Shown here: in pieces, positions 34,990-46,161 of the stretch | How positions within the stretch are numbered: the stretch's first letter is position 1 | Layout: every line of letters begins with the position of its first letter | Assembly: GCF_003576645.1 (NCBI RefSeq) | Contig: NC_044921.1 | Location: 27,487,796-27,551,795, forward strand | DNA length: 64,000 nucleotides | Direction of reading: 5' to 3' | From: Ipomoea triloba | Lineage: Eukaryota > Streptophyta > Magnoliopsida > Solanales > Convolvulaceae | Program-made: the position numbers and the translations under genes | Notes under the pieces: generated by a model | Database searches by the model: none | Seen by the model: only the letters and a program-made list of their open reading frames with translations | What the model was told of the DNA's origin: nothing

Positions 34990-37989
34990 TTTTGAGTTCC
35001 CAACTCTCTCTACGTTTTTACCCTTCGGGGTCTTCGGCTTGTAGCTGCCGGGGCGGGCCACGACCGAGACAATGCCTTGTTGAGATTCTTGTAGTCCATG
35101 CACATCCTCCAGGTGAGTGGCTTGGGTTCTAGGACAAAGTTTGCGATCCACTCAGGGTACAATACCTCCTTTACATGCCCTATCTCGAGGAGGGTATTGA
35201 CCTCCTTCTTTACAAAATCACGCCTCTACGCTGAGAGGTACCTCTTCTTCTACTACATCGGCTTGACGGTGGGATCTATCGCCAATTTACGGGTGATGAC
35301 GTCGCGGTTGAGGCCCGGCATGTCCTCAGGGCCCCATGCAAACACATCTTTGAAACGGCGGATGACCTCGATGATCCAACCCGGAGGTCGGCCGGCACCC
35401 CATCCCAACCTTGACGACCCTCTCGGGTCGGCCGAGGTCGAATACCAACTCCTCGGTCTTGACTATGGGCTCGGCACAGGGCCGAACCTCTTCGCCTTGT
35501 AACGTCTTCTCGGTGATAGCGTGGACCCGGAGGTCCCTTATGCCAATTTGGCGACATGCTTTCAGATAGCAACTCCGACTAACTTTCCGATCTCCTCTCG
35601 CCACGCCAACCTTGGTGGGGGTAGGGAACTTCAAACATAGATGCTCTATGGATATGATGCTCTGGAGGTCCTCCAAGGCGGGTCAGCCGAGAATGATGTT
35701 GTGCGCGCATTCGATCTTGACGACCACGAACTCGACTTCCCACCTCTTGATGTGCGGCTGTGTGCCTATCTCCACCTCGAGGTTGATGGAACCCTCTACC
35801 TCGATGGAGTCCCCCGTGAACCCGGACAGCGGGGTTCTGAATTGTGCTAAATGTTTCCTCGACAGGCCGAGCTTGGTGAACGTGTCATAATACATGACGT
35901 TCACTAAGCTTCCCGTGTCCACCAACACTCGGCGTACGATGACGTTGTTGATGTCTGGGTGATCACCAAGGCATCCCGATGCGGTAAAGGGCGTCCGGGA
36001 GGTCGCCGTCCGTGAAGGTAATAGACTACCTCTTCGGCTTCTTCTCATGGGGTTGGCGGACGACCTCCCCCACGTAGAGGTTCTGGGCCCATTTCTTCCT
36101 TTCTGACTGCGTGTCTCCTCCTTCAGGACCACCAAAGATGACATGGATGACTTGTTTTTCTCGGGGGTGGGGCTCGTACGACTCCTTCTCATCCTCCTCA
36201 GTGAGCTGGTCGAGCTCCCTCTTGCGCGACCCGGAGGCGGGCGGCTCGGAACCACCCTTCTTCTTCCACACATTGCCCGGGCCTTGAGGTCGGCCCTGCC
36301 CGGTCCTCTTAACGTATTGACCGAGGTAACCCCTCTAGATTAGCTCCTCGATCTGCCTCTTTAGAACCATGCATTCGTCTGTGTCGTGTCCTTGCTGTCT
36401 ATAGAAACGGGGCAATATTTGTTCGGGTCCGCGTTAGGTGACACCTTCAAACATTCAGCCGGGTATGATATGATGCCCATGACCTCGGCGTGCTCCAGGA
36501 TAGCACTCACCGGATGTGTTAAGGGAGTGAGGCAACGCAACGGGGCCAACCGCAGCCCCCCTGGCATGGTGGCCTTGGCGCACGGCGTTCATCTTTAGGT
36601 GCCTTGTCTCGCCGACCTCGCTCCTCCTCCTTCTTCTTCCTTTCGGCCTCATCCGCCTCGGCGAACCTCGCCGCCCGGTCTAGTAACGCAGCATATGTCT
36701 TTGGACGATTTTGGACGAAGTCGCGGTGGAAAGGTCCTGATCTGACGTTGCTGGTAAAGATCGGTATGGCTGCTTTCTCATCGAAATTTTCGACCGTCCT
36801 CGCCTCCTTCTTCCATCTGTTGAGGTAGTCGGTCAACATCTCCGTGCTCCCCTGTTCTAACTTGCACATATTGGAAAACGGCTTCTTCTTTGGGATGCTG
36901 CTGGCAAAGTATGACAAGAATTTTCTCGATAGGTCTGTAAAGGTCGAGATGGATCTCTCGGGTAAAGAGGTGAACCAATCCTGTGCTTGGCCGTCAAGGG
37001 TCGCGAAGAAACCCCGGCACATGACGGCGTCACTCGCTCCCGCCATCATGATAGCGGCTCGATACCTGTGGAGGTGGGTTCGGGGGTCGGCTAACCCCGT
37101 GTAAACCTTAATGGTTGGGAATCGAAAGTCCCTCGGTAGCGGTTCAGCCATGATATCGTCCGAGAAGGGGGAGGTCAACACCTTCTGAGGTTCCGCGGAC
37201 CCCTCTTAGGCTTCCAACTTACGTTGGAGCTCATCCATCCGCCTACGTAAATGTCTATCTCGCTGTTGTGAGAGCTCGAGGGTTGGCCTTTAGTCTCCCC
37301 GGATTGCTCTATGCGCAAGGCTTGCTCCCGCCGAGGTTGAGCGCGAGGCTCAGACTCGGGGCCCTTCGCGAAGCCGAGCCTTTGGCGGGTGCCTCGTTGG
37401 GGGGTCCGAAATCGAGGCGTTCGTGGATTGGGACCCGTGTGCTTAATCGTCCGAAAGCGGACTTGGTAGCCCGGTTCGGTCGTGCTCCTCCTGTCTCGCG
37501 TTGCGCATGCCGACCTCGAGGGAGCTCGTCTCCTTCCCTCTTTGCTGAGGGCCGAGGTGAACTGACCTCCTCGCCGACGTGAGGTTCGGGTGCGCGAGGT
37601 CGGCGGGTGCTCGAACCCTCCTCCCGTCGTGACGGACCGGGGGGAGGAGCCACGAGGTTCCCTTGGAGTCCATCCAGGATCTGCGTCAACACACTAGTGG
37701 CTTGCCGGAACGCGACCATCCCCTCCTGGAAGCCCGGGGCTAGAGGTGGAGGGGGCGGGGTCGGCCCGGCCTGACGGTTATTGTTGATCACGTCCCTGAG
37801 GTCGCCGGCCGACCTCATGGGTAGGGTTTGACGACTCGCAGTCCCGTTAGGATCACCGGCACGGGAGGGAGCGCGGTTTCCACGCGAACCGTGGGAGTTG
37901 CCGAAGTTAGATCCAGATCTTGCCATATCTAGTGGGAAAAGAAATAGCATGCTCGAGCTTGTATGTCGAGCTCTCAATGAAAGCAACAA
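34990..37989 (-). pseudogene. Degenerate Tat-lineage gag-protease-RT(start)
   Basis: Reading leftward, the segments are as follows. The Gag N-terminus is at 37926-37309 (MARSGSNFG; Pro-rich, then Arg-rich). The capsid domain is at 37181-36519 (FRFPTIKVYTGLADP, AQDWFTSLP, typical Retrotrans_gag). A GHDTDECM-like remnant lies near 36370. The protease is at 36000-35683 (VLVDTGSLVNVMYYDTF). A connecting part is at 35676-35326. The beginning of RT (MCMDYKNLNKA) is near 35095. Frame changes occur near 37200, 36500 and 36030, and a TGA lies where CGA is expected at about 35680. After the first RT motif the sequence loses similarity and reaches the LTR, so most of RT, RNase H and integrase are deleted. 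Confidence 0.82.
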
Positions 37990-38010
37990 TGATGGATTTA
38001 ATTAACCCGG

Positions 38011-39304
38011 TGATAATGTATAAATGGGAGTGTAAAAGAGGGTGTGATATGTCGTTCCGCGGAGGATTGGGCCTATGGCACGTAATTTTATGAATTAAGA
38101 ATACTAGGCACTAGAGTATGTGAATCAACTAGAATCCAAGTAACTAAAACTGGATGATAAAAATTAGAAGAAAACAATTGACTAAGGAGTTAACTGTATG
38201 ATAAGGGAATGGGCCAGATTAGGGGTATTGTAATCTTTATGTTCTAACAATCTCAGAATTAGAGAAGGAATAATTAGCCTAGGGATTTACGAGCAATGCA
38301 CAAAAGAATTCAATTCAGCTACTTTCGTAATCAATAAACAGAATTAGGCTACAATTGCCCCACTGTCGTAATGCATCAATCATAACCTTAAGCACCTAAG
38401 CATTGTAAGCCCCCAAAATTACCCCTATTCTCATAGTAGGAAAATTAGGTTGAAATTGGTAAGGCTCAAATCTCCATCCAACTTTCGTTGTAATGAATCC
38501 CTCTCCTAGACTAGCAATTAATTGTGGTCATCAATCAATAACAAGTAGAAAGCAAATCCCCAAATCAACATAAACCCTAGGTAAAATATTCAATCCCTTT
38601 ATGCAATAATCACAAATCGAACATTAAGATTAACAATGGATCCCTAATCCAAACCCATAAGTGAATTACTCACTCATGATGGAAGTAAACACAGCAAAGC
38701 AAGAATTAAAGATGGAAAACACAGCTGCAAGATTAAAGAATAAAAAGGGAAAACTTTACTAACAATTCTTGAGAGTAATTCCAATCCAAACGATGATTCC
38801 AAGCTCGAAACCGAATTCAATGATGTAAATCTGCCGTATTCTATGCTATGGAAAACTCTAAAGAAGGGAAAAATTGCACTAAACTAAACTAGGGCTCGGA
38901 ATACCCAAAATACAGAAAAAGAGCGCAATAAATACTGGACAGCAGTCGGGTCACGGCCGACATCACGACCGGGATCGGGGCCGTGATGTGGCGTGGCCAG
39001 CTGCTGTCCGCGGTGGGGATCACGGCCGACATCGCGGCCGTGAGGCTGGCCGTGATGCGGTCTCCTAGTCCTCTTTTGACTCCTTTCGTGCTCCGTTGCT
39101 TCTGTCCATCCCGGGGTAGATTCGTTATGCCTCGAAAACTAGTCCAAGATGATCGAACATCCTTCTTTTGCTCCTCATTTTTGAATAAACTAAGATTGAT
39201 CAAATGTAACACACAAACGAGCCTTAAATGTATCAAGGTAAAGGAAATAAGCAACAAAACTCCTGAATCGTGGGGCAAATAAAGGTGTAAAGTCATGTGT
39301 ATCA
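38011..39304 (-). mobile_element. 3' LTR of Athila element A
   Basis: On the minus strand the LTR starts TGATACACATGAC at 39304 and ends ATACATTATCA at 38011. The 1294-bp length and mirrored TGATA/TATCA ends fit an Athila LTR. It follows a PPT. The neighbouring CCCGG (38006-38010) is the candidate target duplication in the Tat leader. A GC-rich CACGGCC...GGCCGTG block lies at 38945-39060. Confidence 0.82.
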
Positions 39305-39350
39305 ACTCCCCCACACTAGAACTTTTGCTTGTCCTCAAGCAATTACCCAG
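39305..39350 (-). promoter_or_regulatory. Polypurine tract of Athila element A
   Basis: The minus strand reads CTAGTGTGGGGGAGT immediately before the LTR, preceded by TTGCTTGAGGACAAGC. Both are hallmark Athila sequences upstream of the 3' LTR. Confidence 0.85.
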
Positions 39351-40881
39351 TATAATCCACCCTCCAGGTATTGTAACTGATCACACTTCCTTCCTGCTCA
39401 ACCAATCATTCCACCAACCAACTTGTACAACCTAACCTGCTTCAAGAATCATCTCAGAATCACAAGTGAGTTCCCCTCTCAGGCCAATAACTGGGCACCC
39501 GAAATTAGGTAGATTAGGACCCTGTATGCACATGTACTCAGTTGAGATTATGCAAGACTTGGCTTAAGATGAACTCCCATAGACATGCCCTTCATACTCA
39601 CATAGATCACTCTAAAACTGCATGCTAAGATCAAATAGGTCTTTATTTGGCTTGTAATGGGGCTAAGGGTGAGTGGCTAAACAAAGAAGGGGTATGGAAA
39701 AATGCACAAAAGAGAGAGAGTTTCACACCTATTCACAACTTAAACCTAGAGGAGATATGGAAAATATGAGCAAGAGAGCAAAAATAATTGAAAGCACAAG
39801 AGTATTCTAAACTGTGGGGGTGAAGACATTTATTCTAACAACCTGACTTGCACTTTATTTCATCCTTCTTTTTCTTTCTTTTCACAAACCTTTTCTTCAC
39901 TTTCAAACTTCTTTTTCAAACTTTTCTTTAACAACAATTTCTCACTTTTCTTTTCTTTCTTTTCAACCAACAAACATTTCCTTTTCTTTCATTCAATCAA
40001 CCAATAACTTCCTTCACAACACCCCCACACTAGAACAAAGATAATAGGAATAACTCTATCAAAAATAAGCTCAAAAAGGGAAATCTTCTCTAAATTAAAG
40101 AACAAATGCTACATTCTCTCTAAGGGTGAATGGAAAATATATGACTAAGGGCTAAGGGTTAAATGATAGGGCTAAACAAGAAAAACAATACAAAGAATGG
40201 GGTTAAGTGCTTTGCACTTATTAAACAAAAACAAGGCTCAAAGGGGACAACTAGGGAAAATAATTGTAACACAGGTTAGGTTTAAAGGCTTGAGCTAACA
40301 ACAATGGCCTAAATCACTTCAAAGCATGAAAATCTTAGACTTCACTATGAGAGCACTGGGACAAGCTATGACAGAACAGGTATCACCGGAATCCCACATA
40401 AGCCTTCACTAGCATTGCATAACACACAGGGGAAACAATATTTAGGTTAGAGGTTAACCCAATTATTGGCAAAAGACTGAATTAAACACAAGCTTAACCT
40501 TGAATCATCCCTAACAACCTAGGCTGCACAAGTACCACCAATCAAACCACAAACCAGCAGAAAGGACAGTGGCCACAGCCACCACACAAGGAAAACAAAC
40601 TACCCTAAGCTGCAAATTGAATCCTCCAAGCAAAGTTCATCAAAATTTTAGTTTTCACAATTTTGTCAGAAATAACACCCCCTCCCCCCACACTTAGTCT
40701 GGACATCGTCCCTGATGGACAACCAAAGCCCCACGAACTAAAAACACAAGGAAACGAACTAGAAAGCAGGAAATATGATAATAGAATTCAAGTCTTAAAC
40801 ATCATACAATTCAAAAACGAACTAAAAGCAAAATAACAAAAAAAATAAAAGAGTAGAGTTGAGGGAAGTTCACTAAACACA
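39351..40881 (-). other. 3' non-coding region of Athila element A with a second PPT-like tract
   Basis: There is no convincing ORF. Near 40674-40700 the minus strand reads GACGATGTCCAGACTAAG followed by TGTGGGGGGAGGGGG, a second purine tract 1.4 kb upstream of the LTR-proximal one. Long non-coding 3' regions are usual in Athila. Confidence 0.7.
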
Positions 40882-42045
40882 TCATCCCATGGAGGAGGGA
40901 TCATAAGGTGGGAACGGAGGGCCCCCCGGAGGTGGGTAATGGCCACGCATCCACTCATAATATGCCTAGGCTTCAACGCGGCTTTGAGCATTTGCAGCCG
41001 CCATCTCATCCAGCCGGTTATCAATATGGTCAAATCTCGTGTTCATGGCCGCCAGCTAGGCCAGTACCTGCTGCTGAAAATCAGTAGAAGATGAACTCCC
41101 GCCTGCCCCAGCATTGGCAGGACCTGCAGCATCAGGATAGGCCTCCTCTTCCCTCCTTGCATTAGTCACATCAGCCATATCTGCAGTACGTGCCCTCTTT
41201 GGCACGATCTTGTCCCGCATCCTCGCCACAGCCTCCGCTGTGAGAGGCTGCATGCCTGGAGCCCTAGGCTCAGTCAATACAATCTGCTGTGTAGCGCGGA
41301 GAATCCGAGTGAGATAAGGCCCAAGATACAAAGCCACCGCACGCAGGTAGTACTGGTTCTTCATCAAATTCCAAATCACTACTCCCATGTGCAACCTGAC
41401 ACGCTTGACCATGCCATATAAACAGAATAGGTCAGCGTGATTGAGAGAGCTCGTGGCATCAAATCGGCCTGTGATGGAATGGCCTAGCAGATATTGCATA
41501 AAGATGTGCTCCTTCTTGTGGAATTCAGAAGAGCGGCTATGGGAGCTCCTGAAAACCGTGGTGCCATCTGTGAGCTCTTCCTAGAACTGCTGAATGTTGG
41601 GCACATTGGCAACTCGGTCAAACTTTTCTTCCTCTGTAAGCTGTTGGACCGGGTCGAAACCCATCAAATCACTCAACTTATCCGGGCTGAACCAGAACAT
41701 CGTGTGGCCAACGTGAAACTGGACACACACACTGCTAGTGAGACCATCAAATTTAGGAAGCCTCATTGTGGTCATGACCTCAACTAGTAGGGACTTTTGT
41801 GTGTCCTCATCAAACCCCATCAACAAGTATTTCCATTCCGGGAGCTCCACCATGTCTGCTACCTCATCTTGGACACCATAGTGAGCCGCAACGTCCAAAG
41901 AGATGACGTACGGCTTGAATATCTGTCTCTCGGAGAAGAACTTAAATCGCTCAAAGTTCTTCGGATCATGGAGTGGTGTGTCTGGAACCTGTGGAGCTGC
42001 GGGTTGCCTCTGTGCAACAGATTTCTTTTTTTGACGTGGAGGCAT
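40882..42045 (-). pseudogene. Athila-specific downstream ORF of element A (three in-frame TAG codons)
   Basis: The ATG at 42045 directly follows a TTTGTAG acceptor-like site. The frame begins with a basic stretch (MPPRQKKKSVAQRQ), continues through a conserved core (FKFFSERQIFKPYVISLD, VGHTMFWFSPDKLSDLMGF) and a second part (HADLFCLYGMVKRVRLHMG). It has a Gly/Ser-rich tail, then a coiled-coil-like piece (MNTRFDHIDNRLDEM) and a Pro-rich end, finishing at a TGA (40884). Three in-frame TAGs lie at 41583, 41058 and 40968. It belongs to the plant ATHILA ORF-1/putative plant transposon protein group, whose function is unknown. It lies downstream of integrase, as in other Athila elements. Confidence 0.72.
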
Positions 42046-42526
42046 CTACAAATAGCTCACACCAAAGATATCCATGGGGTGAGGGTTAGGCAAATTGAAA
42101 GCACAATGGATTTCAGGATTGTGGAGTAGATTATATGACTAACTAAAAAAAATACAACTCTAAAATTCTATTTAAAAAAAAAAAAAAAAACCTAACCTAG
42201 ATTTCGGCTCAAAGATCGCAAATTGCTCAAGAATCATCGCCAAACTGTTAACAACTACTCCACAATCCTAAAATTATCAAGAATTCTATCCAAAATCAAT
42301 ATTCATCTCAAAAGCAAATGGGTATTCAAAGTTTCACCCAAAAGCATCAATGTGAACACCATTAAAGTACTAAGCAAGCTTCTATATCATGGAATCAACA
42401 ATATTAACCCTAAACATGCTTAAACTAACAACATTCAACCATTAAAATAAAGATTCAAGTAACCCTATGAACACCACTAAGAATTTCGAAAATTGCCATG
42501 AAAATTAAAGAAATTGAAGTTCAAAC
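42046..42526 (-). other. Putative intron upstream of the element A ORF
   Basis: A plausible donor ACAAG|GTTTGAAC near 42526 and acceptor TTTGTAG| at 42046 bound AT-rich sequence. The ORF start is immediately after the acceptor, as in B and D. This is consensus evidence only. Confidence 0.4.
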
Positions 42527-42699
42527 CTTGTTTAGATGAGGAAGATGATGATATGGAGTATGAAAGAGCAAACAATCACAAGCAAAGGAAGCAAATTTGG
42601 TGTAAGGAAATTGGGGGTGGAGAGAAATTTGTAGAGGAAGAGTTAGGGTTCCAATTTGGGGAAAAGGGGGTGGGAAAACGCGGACTAGGTTTTATAACC

Positions 42700-43140
42700 C
42701 AGTCCGCATCACGGCCGGGGTCACGGTCGGGATCAGGGCTGTGACCCTGAGTCTTTATTCTGTGTTTTTTTTTTCTTTTTCTTACGGCATCGTATCACGG
42801 CCTGGGTCACTGTCGGGATGCAGGCCGTGACCTAGAGGCCTCTAACTGCTTGTTGAAAACTGGAATTTTTCGGACACCATCACGGCTTGGGTCCCGGCCG
42901 GGATGCGGGCCGTGACCCAGAGCCCTCGTTTGGCCTCTCGGTATTGGAAATTTTGGACAACCCTCACGGCCGGGATGTGGCCCGTGACCCAGAGCTCTCT
43001 TTTAGCCTGTACGTACTGGAATTCCTAGGCGGATGTCACGGCCTGGGTCACGGTCGGGATGTGGCCCGTGACCCAGAACCCTCTTTTGCTCTGTTCTGGT
43101 GGAAAACGACGCCAAGGCATCACAACCGTGATCTAGGCTC
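42700..43140 (-). repeat. ~84-bp GC-rich tandem repeat in the element A spacer
   Basis: Units starting CACGGCC or a variant lie near 42712, 42797, 42880, 42965, 43037 and 43121, each closing with GGCCGTGACCCAGAG or similar, so each unit is an inverted repeat. The same CACGGCC...GGCCGTG motif is in the element A LTR at 38951-39060. Confidence 0.82.
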
Positions 43141-43472
43141 CTCTTTGCACACTTCTGCTCTTTTCGCGCCCAAGTTTGGTTTCACCTGCAAGTTAGTCAA
43201 AAATATGTCCTAAAACACTTCTAAAATGTTCCAAAGCCTAACCTCTTCAATTCTAACTATTCCCCACTCTTTCAAAAGTAAAACAGTGCACACTTCTCAC
43301 GAAAATAACCAAGAAACACCCCGTAAACAAAGAAAAACTCCTAACTCTACTCCGAACTAAAAATAAGAAGAAAAATGCAGAAAAATAAAGTGCGAAAAGT
43401 AAAGGATAACATGGGGTGCCTCCCATGAAGCGCTGAGTTTACTGTCGTCAGCTCGACTCAGCCATGTGATCA

Positions 43473-43797
43473 TCAAGCGTAGATGGGAATAAAGATCTCC
43501 CAAACTACTTTAGTCATCTCTTCCTTTGGTTCTGGAACATTGAAAAATTTCAACCTTTGGCCATTGACCACGAATGGATCGCCAGTAGAGCCAACAATAG
43601 TGACCGCGCCAGATGGAGATTGCTCAACCACCTTAAACGGTCCTGACCATCTAGACTTGAGCTTCCCAGGGAACAATTTCAACCGGGAGTTGTATAGCAA
43701 TACTTGATCACCCGGTTCAAAACTCCTCCTTAGGATCCTCTTATAATGAAAGTATTTTGTTCTCTCCTTGTATATCTTGGCATTCTCATAAGCATCC
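43473..43797 (-). pseudogene. Integrase C-terminal part of Athila element A
   Basis: From [14 protein letters not shown] onward, the frame encodes the conserved Gypsy integrase C-terminal domain with a GPF motif ([10 protein letters not shown]) and ends IFIPIYA. It is the direct continuation of the frame ending at 56693: removing 43798-56692 and one CATCC rejoins the reading frame. Residues upstream of DAY in the open frame (MAGFSLG...) belong to the inserted LTR and are not part of the protein. The typical Athila motif GACGACAGTAAACTCAGCGC with GGGAGGCACCCC follows at about 43405-43450. Confidence 0.88.
43793..43797 (+). repeat. Target-site duplication of T3 (CATCC), left copy
   Basis: CATCC here and at 56693-56697 flank the T3 LTR exactly outside its TGTAAC...GGTTACA ends. 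Confidence 0.88.
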
Positions 43798-44104
43798 TGT
43801 AACACCCCGGCTCGGCTATACCGTACATCCGGAGTAGTTACCGCCACACCTAGACTAAACCCAGCCAAGACCAGACAGAGTTCACTCTAGGTGCACAGGC
43901 TAACAAGAAAACTATTTCACATCATCATCATCATTACCCAACATATCTTCATACATATATATATAGGTGAGCAAAAGGGGTAGCTACACTAACTACCAGA
44001 ATATATCCAAGAGTTTAATTACAACTTACTAGCCAGCTAAGTTCATCATGGCTACAAAAGATACATGTACACAAAAAAAAGGGTTCCTCCCATAACCTTT
44101 CTAA

Positions 44105-44596
44105 TCAGTCATCCTCTTCTAAGGGGTGGTACTCCGGTTCGGAGTACGTCCCCCATACAAGGTGCCAGTTGCCCGCAACCCAGGTGAGATGATCCAGGAA
44201 GTAACTAGGAGTGTACATCATGGACCACTCATCCCAATGTTCCGAAGGGGCGAGATTCCACGGACAGGGATAAAAGACAACAAATTCTAAGGGATCACTC
44301 CCTTCCAACACCTCTACCGGAAAAGACCCAAACCTAGACCTGGCCCCATCCAGAAAATTTGGCTGGCTACTGCGAACCGGGATACGAGAGGGTGTAGTTG
44401 GGTAAGTCGGAGGAGGACTGTACGGTGGGGAAGGAATAGCAGGAACATAAGCCGGAGCTGGAGAGTCAGGAGCGAATCCAGGAGCATACGGGTCGACATC
44501 AACTAAGTACTGTACATAATCATCATGATCGTAGATAGGGAACTCCAACTCGAAAGGATCCGAGTCAGGTGGGCTACACGAGCCTACCCTAGACAT
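44105..44596 (-). CDS. Proline-rich ORF inside LTR T3
   Basis: A 163-residue frame starts MSRVGSCSPPDSDPF directly after a TTAACAG acceptor-like site. It has an acidic/aromatic N-terminus (FELEFPIYDHDDY), a Pro/Tyr-rich middle (PSPPYSPPPTYP, about residues 55-70) and an acidic end (EYHPLEEDD). I recognise no domain. An open frame of this length inside an LTR, with biased composition, may be a real accessory product or chance. There is no sign of host origin. Confidence 0.4.
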   Translation of the reverse strand: MSRVGSCSPPDSDPFELEFPIYDHDDYVQYLVDVDPYAPGFAPDSPAPAYVPAIPSPPYSPPPTYPTTPSRIPVRSSQPNFLDGARSRFGSFPVEVLEGSDPLEFVVFYPCPWNLAPSEHWDEWSMMYTPSYFLDHLTWVAGNWHLVWGTYSEPEYHPLEEDD

Positions 44597-45377
44597 CTGT
44601 TAAGAACACAACGAAGTGTAGTTAGCACGACGGCTAAGTAAGGAAATCCATTTGTCACTTAAAAGTAGACAAAGGTTTGAAAACATAGATAATCTAAAAG
44701 CTTTATAAAGTTTTACCATGATTTGAAAATCTGCCTGTAACGAAACGAGTTATAGATAGTATAATAGCGTATAAACGTTAAATCATATAAAGCTTTTCTC
44801 AAATAAGAATAAAGTCATAACTTGACACTCAAAATAATTTTCATGCCCTTTTCAGACAAGTTTGCAAAATTTCACATTTCCAGGAATTTCATCATTTGCA
44901 AATAGAACCGCAGCTCTAATATTTATAATAATCTGAACCGCAGCTCAGAGTAACAACAATTTTCATACTGCATATAGAACCGCAGCTCTATAATAATCTG
45001 AACCGCAGCCCAGAATAACAATAATTTTCATACTCAAAAATTTTCCACTTAGTTTCCCCTGAGTAAGCACTTTGAACATTTCTCAATTCTCTTTCTCAAA
45101 CCTTGGGCAGTGGCATTTCCCTGCCTTCCCGTCGGTCTCCTTATCCCAACCTAGGGCCATGGCACTCCAGCCCTCCCATAGGTCCAACCTTATTCCAACC
45201 CCGGGCCGTGGCGTTTAAGCCTTCCCGAAGGTCCCCACCTTATTTCAGAAACTAAGGGTTTGAAAACATTTTTCTTTTTCTTTCCTGGAATCAAATAGTA
45301 TTTTCAAAATAATTTATTTCATCCAAATATGGTTGTGACATCCCAAAATTTCGTCACTAGTTTTGTTACAAAAAAAA

Positions 45378-45956
45378 NNNNNNNNNNNNNNNNNNNNNNN
45401 NNNNNNNNNNNNNNNNNNNNNNNNNNNNNNNNNNNNNNNNNNNNNNNNNNNNNNNNNNNNNNNNNNNNNNNNNNNNNNNNNNNNNNNNNNNNNNNNNNNN
45501 NNNNNNNNNNNNNNNNNNNNNNNNNNNNNNNNNNNNNNNNNNNNNNNNNNNNNNNNNNNNNNNNNNNNNNNNNNNNNNNNNNNNNNNNNNNNNNNNNNNN
45601 NNNNNNNNNNNNNNNNNNNNNNNNNNNNNNNNNNNNNNNNNNNNNNNNNNNNNNNNNNNNNNNNNNNNNNNNNNNNNNNNNNNNNNNNNNNNNNNNNNNN
45701 NNNNNNNNNNNNNNNNNNNNNNNNNNNNNNNNNNNNNNNNNNNNNNNNNNNNNNNNNNNNNNNNNNNNNNNNNNNNNNNNNNNNNNNNNNNNNNNNNNNN
45801 NNNNNNNNNNNNNNNNNNNNNNNNNNNNNNNNNNNNNNNNNNNNNNNNNNNNNNNNNNNNNNNNNNNNNNNNNNNNNNNNNNNNNNNNNNNNNNNNNNNN
45901 NNNNNNNNNNNNNNNNNNNNNNNNNNNNNNNNNNNNNNNNNNNNNNNNNNNNNNNN
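45378..45956. other. Assembly gap (579 N) inside LTR T3
   Basis: A continuous run of N. Frames spanning it are artefacts. Confidence 0.99.
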
Positions 45957-46156
45957 GAATAAACATGTTTTAGACACTTAGTACTTTGAGGGGAATGTTT
46001 GCATGGAAGAATTAAAATAGAATAAAATAATGGTGTATTTTTAAACTTATCAGTTGGGGTCCAAACAGATAAAGTTTCGGTAGAAAATAATCTGGATAGA
46101 ATAATTCTCGAAACCAAAAAATTTATTCCAGACTAACCCTCAAAATTGGGCTAGGT

Positions 46157-46161
46157 TCGGT
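46157..46161 (+). repeat. Target-site duplication of E2 (TCGGT), left copy
   Basis: TCGGT lies directly left of the LTR end TGTGACACC and again at 56387-56391 right of the LTR start. The related solo LTR at 9390-9412 shows the uninterrupted site (GGCTAGGTTCAGTACACCGC). Confidence 0.92.

Noticed and set aside
37268..37582. Plus-strand frame opposite Tat gag
   Set aside because: High-GC antisense shadow. The gag signals are on the minus strand.
45314..46117. Long frames around the second gap
   Set aside because: They are almost entirely N.
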